Shown piece by piece: positions 41,731 to 45,527 of a stretch of DNA of 45,527 nt. Both the position numbers and the translations under genes were made by a program. The stretch is from CBDCWT01 sp965223305. GTDB lineage: Bacteria; Planctomycetota; Planctomycetia; Pirellulales; Pirellulaceae. Location of the stretch: contig CBDCWT010000069.1 in assembly GCA_965223305.1 (NCBI GenBank), positions 1-45,527 of the forward strand, written 5' to 3'. The notes under the pieces were generated by a model. That model worked only from the letters and a program-made list of their open reading frames with translations. It ran no database searches and was not told where the DNA came from. Position 1 is the first letter of the stretch. Every line of letters starts with the position of its first letter.

Positions 41731-44475
41731 ATGGACGAAGAGCGGATTTTCCATGCAGCTCTCCAAAGAGCACCTGAGGTCCGAGCTGAGTTCATTGCTA
41801 ACGAGTGCGGTGGCGACGGTTCCCTTCAAGCTCGAGTTGAGCAACTCATCGTCGCGCACGAAAACCCGGACAGCATAATGCAACACTCCCCAATGTCGAA
41901 CTCTGTTGACGCCACGACTGAGCAAGCCTCGCTCTCCGACGCTGTAGGTACACAGATCGACTCCTACAAGCTCCGCGAAAAGATTGGTGAAGGGGGAATG
42001 GGCGTTGTCTATGTAGCCGAGCAGGAGCGACCGGTCCGAAGAAAGGTCGCCCTCAAGATCATCAAGCCGGGGATGGATTCTAGAGAGGTGATCGCTCGCT
42101 TTGAAGCCGAGCGTCAGGCTCTAGCGCTCATGGATCATCCAAACATTGCCAAGGTGCTCCATGCAAGCTCCACCGATGCGGGTCGGCCATATTTTGTGAT
42201 GGAATTGGTACGAGGAGTCGCCATCACGGATTATTGCGACAAAAAGAAGCTTACGATTGACGAACGCCTCGAGTTATTTGTTCAGGTATGCCACGCCGTC
42301 CAGCACGCTCACCAAAAAGGCATAATCCACCGCGACATTAAACCGTCCAACGTGATGATCACCGAGCACGACGGATCAGCTGTGCCCAAGGTGATTGACT
42401 TCGGCGTTGCTAAGGCAACTAACCAGCGACTTACCGAGCAGACCATATACACAAAATTTCAACAAATCATCGGCACGCCGATGTACATGAGCCCAGAGCA
42501 GGCAGAGCTAAGCGGACTCGACATTGACACACGGAGTGACATTTACTCGCTCGGCGTTCTTCTCTACGAATTGATCACCGGAGTGCTACCTTTTGCCAAA
42601 GAACGATTCGAGAGAGCCAGCTATGATGAAATGCGAAAAATCATCCGAGACGAAGAGCCTGCAAGGCCAAGCAACAAGATCAGCACTGTCGGTGACTCTG
42701 CCACGCTGGTGTCCGCCAACAGAGGAACAGATCCCACTCGGTTTCGACGCCAGGTGGCGGGAGACCTTGATTGGATTGTAGTCAAGGCAATGGAGAAGGA
42801 CCGCACTCGGCGTTACGAGACGGCTGACCGTTTGGCCGAAGATATTCAACGATACATCGACGACGACATTGTTATTGCGAGACCGCCTTCGGCAGTGTAT
42901 CGCTTCCGCAAGTTCGTAACTCGAAACAAAGCACTCGTCGCTACCGCTGCCGCCATATTCTCGGCACTCTCGATTGGTTTGATAGTTGCCTTGGTTGGGC
43001 TTGCGGCAGCCTCCAAAGAAGCTGCCGCAAATAGGCGACTAACCCAGCAACTCTCAGCTTTACTCGATGACTACCGGGAGGAGCTAACGGACAAAGCCCT
43101 ACTGCATGCTTTTAGTGGCGACCTGAGGCGTGCAGCGACCGTTGCCGACCAACTCGAGTCTGTCACAACGACATTGGGACAAAAGGTGCGTAGCGGTCAG
43201 TCTGAGTCACTGCTTGGAATTGCAGAGTTCTATCGCGGGAACTACGAAGTTGCTGAACGGCACTGTGATCAGGCAAGATCGATGAACCCGAAGCTGATTT
43301 CGGCGCAAGCGCTCCTAGCCTTGATTTACATCACAAGTGACCGCATTGACGAGTATGTTGAGTTGTCCCAGCGGTTACCGAGGGACGCTGAGCGAGACGA
43401 GTTGGATGTGTTCGAGCGACTGTTCCTTGCACACGCGACCACTCCAACTGACTGCATCAGCGCCGCTCGGGAGCTGAACTCCATTGTCGCTGCTCACCCT
43501 TCGTTAGCGATTGCACGCGGTATGCATGCAGAAGCCTTGGCTCACCTAGCTACCCGCTTTAATCAACCAGAGGCAATCGAGCAGGCGCTCTCAGAGATAC
43601 GGACGGCCAAGCAGCTTGCACCCGATACTGCCTACCTCAATCTGATCGACCTCTGGGTCCATCTAGTTGCATTGACATTCACAGATAGCGATGACCCGAC
43701 CTACGGTGACCTCCAAGCTGCAGCGGAGTTGGCATGTACTCGCCAATACCCTCACTATGAATTGTCCCATGTCCTCCGTTCCTGGTATTACATCCAGTTT
43801 GGTAACAGTGAAGAGGCAACCCTCGCGACTCTCGAGGCGCTAAAAAGGGGAATCTGGATGTGGGTTCCTGCCGGCTACCTGCAGCTAATCGGAGAGGGGA
43901 AACTAGCTGAAGCACAACTTGAGCTTCACGGTGATTCAACGACGAATGCTGTGTTGATTCGGCACCTACACGCTGCAGCGGAATCATCAGAGATTCCCTA
44001 CGACATAGCAGAGATTCGCGCCCGATTGGGCAATGAAGGCAGCAGCACCGAAGCCTGGTTGTCTCTGCTTGAACTGCTTACTCTCGCAGGGAGACCTGAC
44101 TTGGCAAGGGAGGAAGCGCGTGAGTTAGTGCATTCACGGCAACTCAGCTCCGGCGATTGGTTCAACTACAAGGACACTGCCGACTTCTATCTAAGTGGCA
44201 CTAGTGACTACGGAGCCTACATTGATGCTCACGCTGGCAAATCTCGAACGCGTGAGTGTACGTTGGCATACCATGCCGGCCTCGCGCTAATCGCCAAGGG
44301 CCGCAGAGCCGAGGCACGTGCGATGTTCAATCGAGCAATTGCAACCCAGCAGTTTTTCACTGGTCCATCCGCGTGGTCAAAAGTGTTTGCGGCCAAACTT
44401 GACGACCCAACCTGGCCAGCGTGGATTACTCGCAATCCAAGCGCCGGTCTAGATCATCGAGAATCACCACCATGA
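41731..44475 (+). CDS. Transmembrane Ser/Thr protein kinase with TPR-like sensor
   Basis: This protein has 914 aa. A planctomycete-type leader (DEERIFHAALQRAPEVRAEF ... AHENPDSIM) is followed by the kinase domain: glycine loop GEGGMG (residues 86-91), Lys109 in VALKIIK, HRDIKPSN (200-207), DFG (223-225) and GTPMYMSPEQA. After an autophosphorylation-loop and C-lobe region there is one membrane helix (about residues 405-430, ALVATAAAIFSALSIGLIVA ...), then about 480 residues of helical repeats of the TPR kind (FYRGNYEVAERHCDQARSMN ...), probably the sensor on the other side of the membrane. It overlaps the next kinase gene by 4 bases (ATGA). Confidence 0.93.
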   Translation: MDEERIFHAALQRAPEVRAEFIANECGGDGSLQARVEQLIVAHENPDSIMQHSPMSNSVDATTEQASLSDAVGTQIDSYKLREKIGEGGMGVVYVAEQERPVRRKVALKIIKPGMDSREVIARFEAERQALALMDHPNIAKVLHASSTDAGRPYFVMELVRGVAITDYCDKKKLTIDERLELFVQVCHAVQHAHQKGIIHRDIKPSNVMITEHDGSAVPKVIDFGVAKATNQRLTEQTIYTKFQQIIGTPMYMSPEQAELSGLDIDTRSDIYSLGVLLYELITGVLPFAKERFERASYDEMRKIIRDEEPARPSNKISTVGDSATLVSANRGTDPTRFRRQVAGDLDWIVVKAMEKDRTRRYETADRLAEDIQRYIDDDIVIARPPSAVYRFRKFVTRNKALVATAAAIFSALSIGLIVALVGLAAASKEAAANRRLTQQLSALLDDYREELTDKALLHAFSGDLRRAATVADQLESVTTTLGQKVRSGQSESLLGIAEFYRGNYEVAERHCDQARSMNPKLISAQALLALIYITSDRIDEYVELSQRLPRDAERDELDVFERLFLAHATTPTDCISAARELNSIVAAHPSLAIARGMHAEALAHLATRFNQPEAIEQALSEIRTAKQLAPDTAYLNLIDLWVHLVALTFTDSDDPTYGDLQAAAELACTRQYPHYELSHVLRSWYYIQFGNSEEATLATLEALKRGIWMWVPAGYLQLIGEGKLAEAQLELHGDSTTNAVLIRHLHAAAESSEIPYDIAEIRARLGNEGSSTEAWLSLLELLTLAGRPDLAREEARELVHSRQLSSGDWFNYKDTADFYLSGTSDYGAYIDAHAGKSRTRECTLAYHAGLALIAKGRRAEARAMFNRAIATQQFFTGPSAWSKVFAAKLDDPTWPAWITRNPSAGLDHRESPP

Positions 44476-45527
44476 ACGAAGAATCGCTATTTGAGCAAGC
44501 TGTATCACTTGCCCCCGAACGCGTGCCTGAATTTCTGACGAGCGCGTGCGGTGATGATCTAGAACTTCGAGAGAGAGTTGAGGCTCTCCTTGCGGCACAC
44601 AACTCTCCTGATAGCATCTTCGATGCTCCGGCGATCACTCAAGCGGCCGAGTCGATTCCAGATCAGCGACTTCCCAAGCGACTTGGCGATTTCGAGATAG
44701 TCAAGCAAATTGGCCATGGGGGAATGGGGGTTGTCTTTGAGGCAAAGCAACTCTCCCTAAATCGCCGCGTTGCCCTTAAAGTGCTCTCAAGTGGTTTGGG
44801 CCTCACCGCGAAAGCCGTCATGCGATTCCGGCGCGAGGCAGAAGCAGCTGCGAAGCTTCACCACACCAACATAGTGCCAATCTACGCTACGGCTGAGGAT
44901 CGCGGTGTTCACTTCTACGCAATGGAACAGATCGAAGGACCGTCGCTCGATTGTGTCATTCAAAGCATGAAGCAGAGCCGCGACCCGGTGAGTCCTCCGT
45001 CCAACTCACCCAACATCGCAACCTGCCCTGAATGGGTGAACACTCTCCTTGCCTTGCCAGCCTCGCCAGGCGAGAAAGCCCGCAATGACGGATCGTCCCT
45101 CTTCCACTTCCACGACGACCAAATACTTCGACGCTGTGGCAGCAATGACTGCGGATGTCGCCGACGCTCTTGGGCACGTTCACGACCAGGGTGTAATCCA
45201 CCGAGACGTTAAGCCATCAAATCTTCTGCTATCGCGGGACGGTCGCCTAAGCGTCAACGATTTTGGCCTCGCTCGAATCCTTGAGCAGCCGGAATGACAA
45301 TGACGGGCGAGTTTGTCGGTTCACCTCTATACATGTCGCCAGAGCAAATCACAGCCGGCAGGGCGCCACTGGATCACCGCACAGACATCTATTCCCTTGG
45401 AGCAACGCTCTACGAACTCCTTACGCTTGAGCCACCGTTTCCTGGCAACCAACGCGACATGGTGATCGGCCAGATAATGCACAAAGAGATCACTCGCCCA
45501 CGTCGAAAGAACCGAGCGGTCCCGCTC
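44472..45527 (+). pseudogene. Second Ser/Thr protein kinase, two frameshifts, partial at the window edge
   Basis: ATG 44472 overlaps the stop of the preceding kinase (ATGA), so the two are translationally coupled. The leader (NEESLFEQAVSLAPERVPEF ... AHNSPDSIF) repeats that of the first kinase. GHGGMG (81-86) and Lys103 in VALKVL are intact. Around 45095-45110 the frame changes: TKYFDAVAAMTADVADALGH, VIHRDVKPSN and DFGLARILEQP follow in a second frame. At 45293 it changes again (a lost G in CCGG-AATG), after which MTMTGEFVGSPLYMSPEQ runs to the edge. The two lesions lie only 190 bp apart, so either the gene is decaying or the assembly has errors here; the remaining kinase motifs are well preserved. 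Confidence 0.8.

Overview
The window looks like a chromosome segment from a marine-type planctomycete (Pirellulales / Rhodopirellula-like; an inference, with no rRNA or marker gene present). The supporting signs are two formylglycine-type sulfatases plus a third in ruins, a giant FG-GAP/Calx-beta/cohesin/dockerin protein with the N-terminal LERRLLLTA sorting-like motif, a PEP-CTERM protein, small orphan proteins with one N-terminal membrane helix, and a sigma factor followed by two very similar Ser/Thr kinases. Several genes seem to start at TTG or GTG behind a good Shine-Dalgarno sequence.

Layout. 1-950 (-): decayed FG-GAP/Calx-beta gene. 1052-1678: PEP-CTERM protein. 1792-1965: MITE. 2062-3759 (-): exported M28 metallopeptidase. 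4248-4814 (-): HD-domain phosphohydrolase. 5154-7977: remnant of a zinc dehydrogenase followed by a large GH63-like glucosidase. 8209-13360: remnants of an S41 peptidase and a sulfatase around a block of small (+)-strand orphan genes. 13440-16061 (-): exported subtilase. 16843-18320: IS256-family element. 18400-21000: remnants and duplications around an intact DUF188 gene. 21143-22714: sulfatase. 23251-25042: two methyltransferase-like genes. 25376-29029 (-): giant adhesin-like protein. 29249-32661: IS1380 remnant and a Sde182/DUF1593-type gene split by two insertions. 32696-35760: sulfatase and BNR-4 protein. 36003-38240: IS200-type element split by an IS66-type element. 38264-38975: hairpin array running into an ORF6N gene. 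39724-40998: serine hydrolase. 41036 to the right edge: ECF-like sigma factor and two kinases, the second frameshifted and cut by the window end.

The metabolic theme is extracellular polysaccharide and protein breakdown: sulfatases, a BNR-4 (ulvan-lyase-like) protein, a DUF1593 protein, a GH63-like glucosidase, subtilase and M28 peptidase. The DUF1593-sulfatase-BNR group (29634-35760, all +) probably formed a small polysaccharide locus, now broken by insertions.

The outstanding property of the window is decay. Four element insertions can be resolved to the base with their target duplications, and removing them in silico restores reading frames in two host genes. At least eight other genes are frameshifted or truncated. 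One 0.46-kb stretch (18779-19243) looks like a collapsed colinear copy of a 3.85-kb region located 14 kb upstream. The least explained structure is a run of perfect hairpins sharing GCAAC/GTTGC arms next to and inside the ORF6N gene. I did not find an intact defence system, a CRISPR array, an rRNA gene or a complete tRNA gene.
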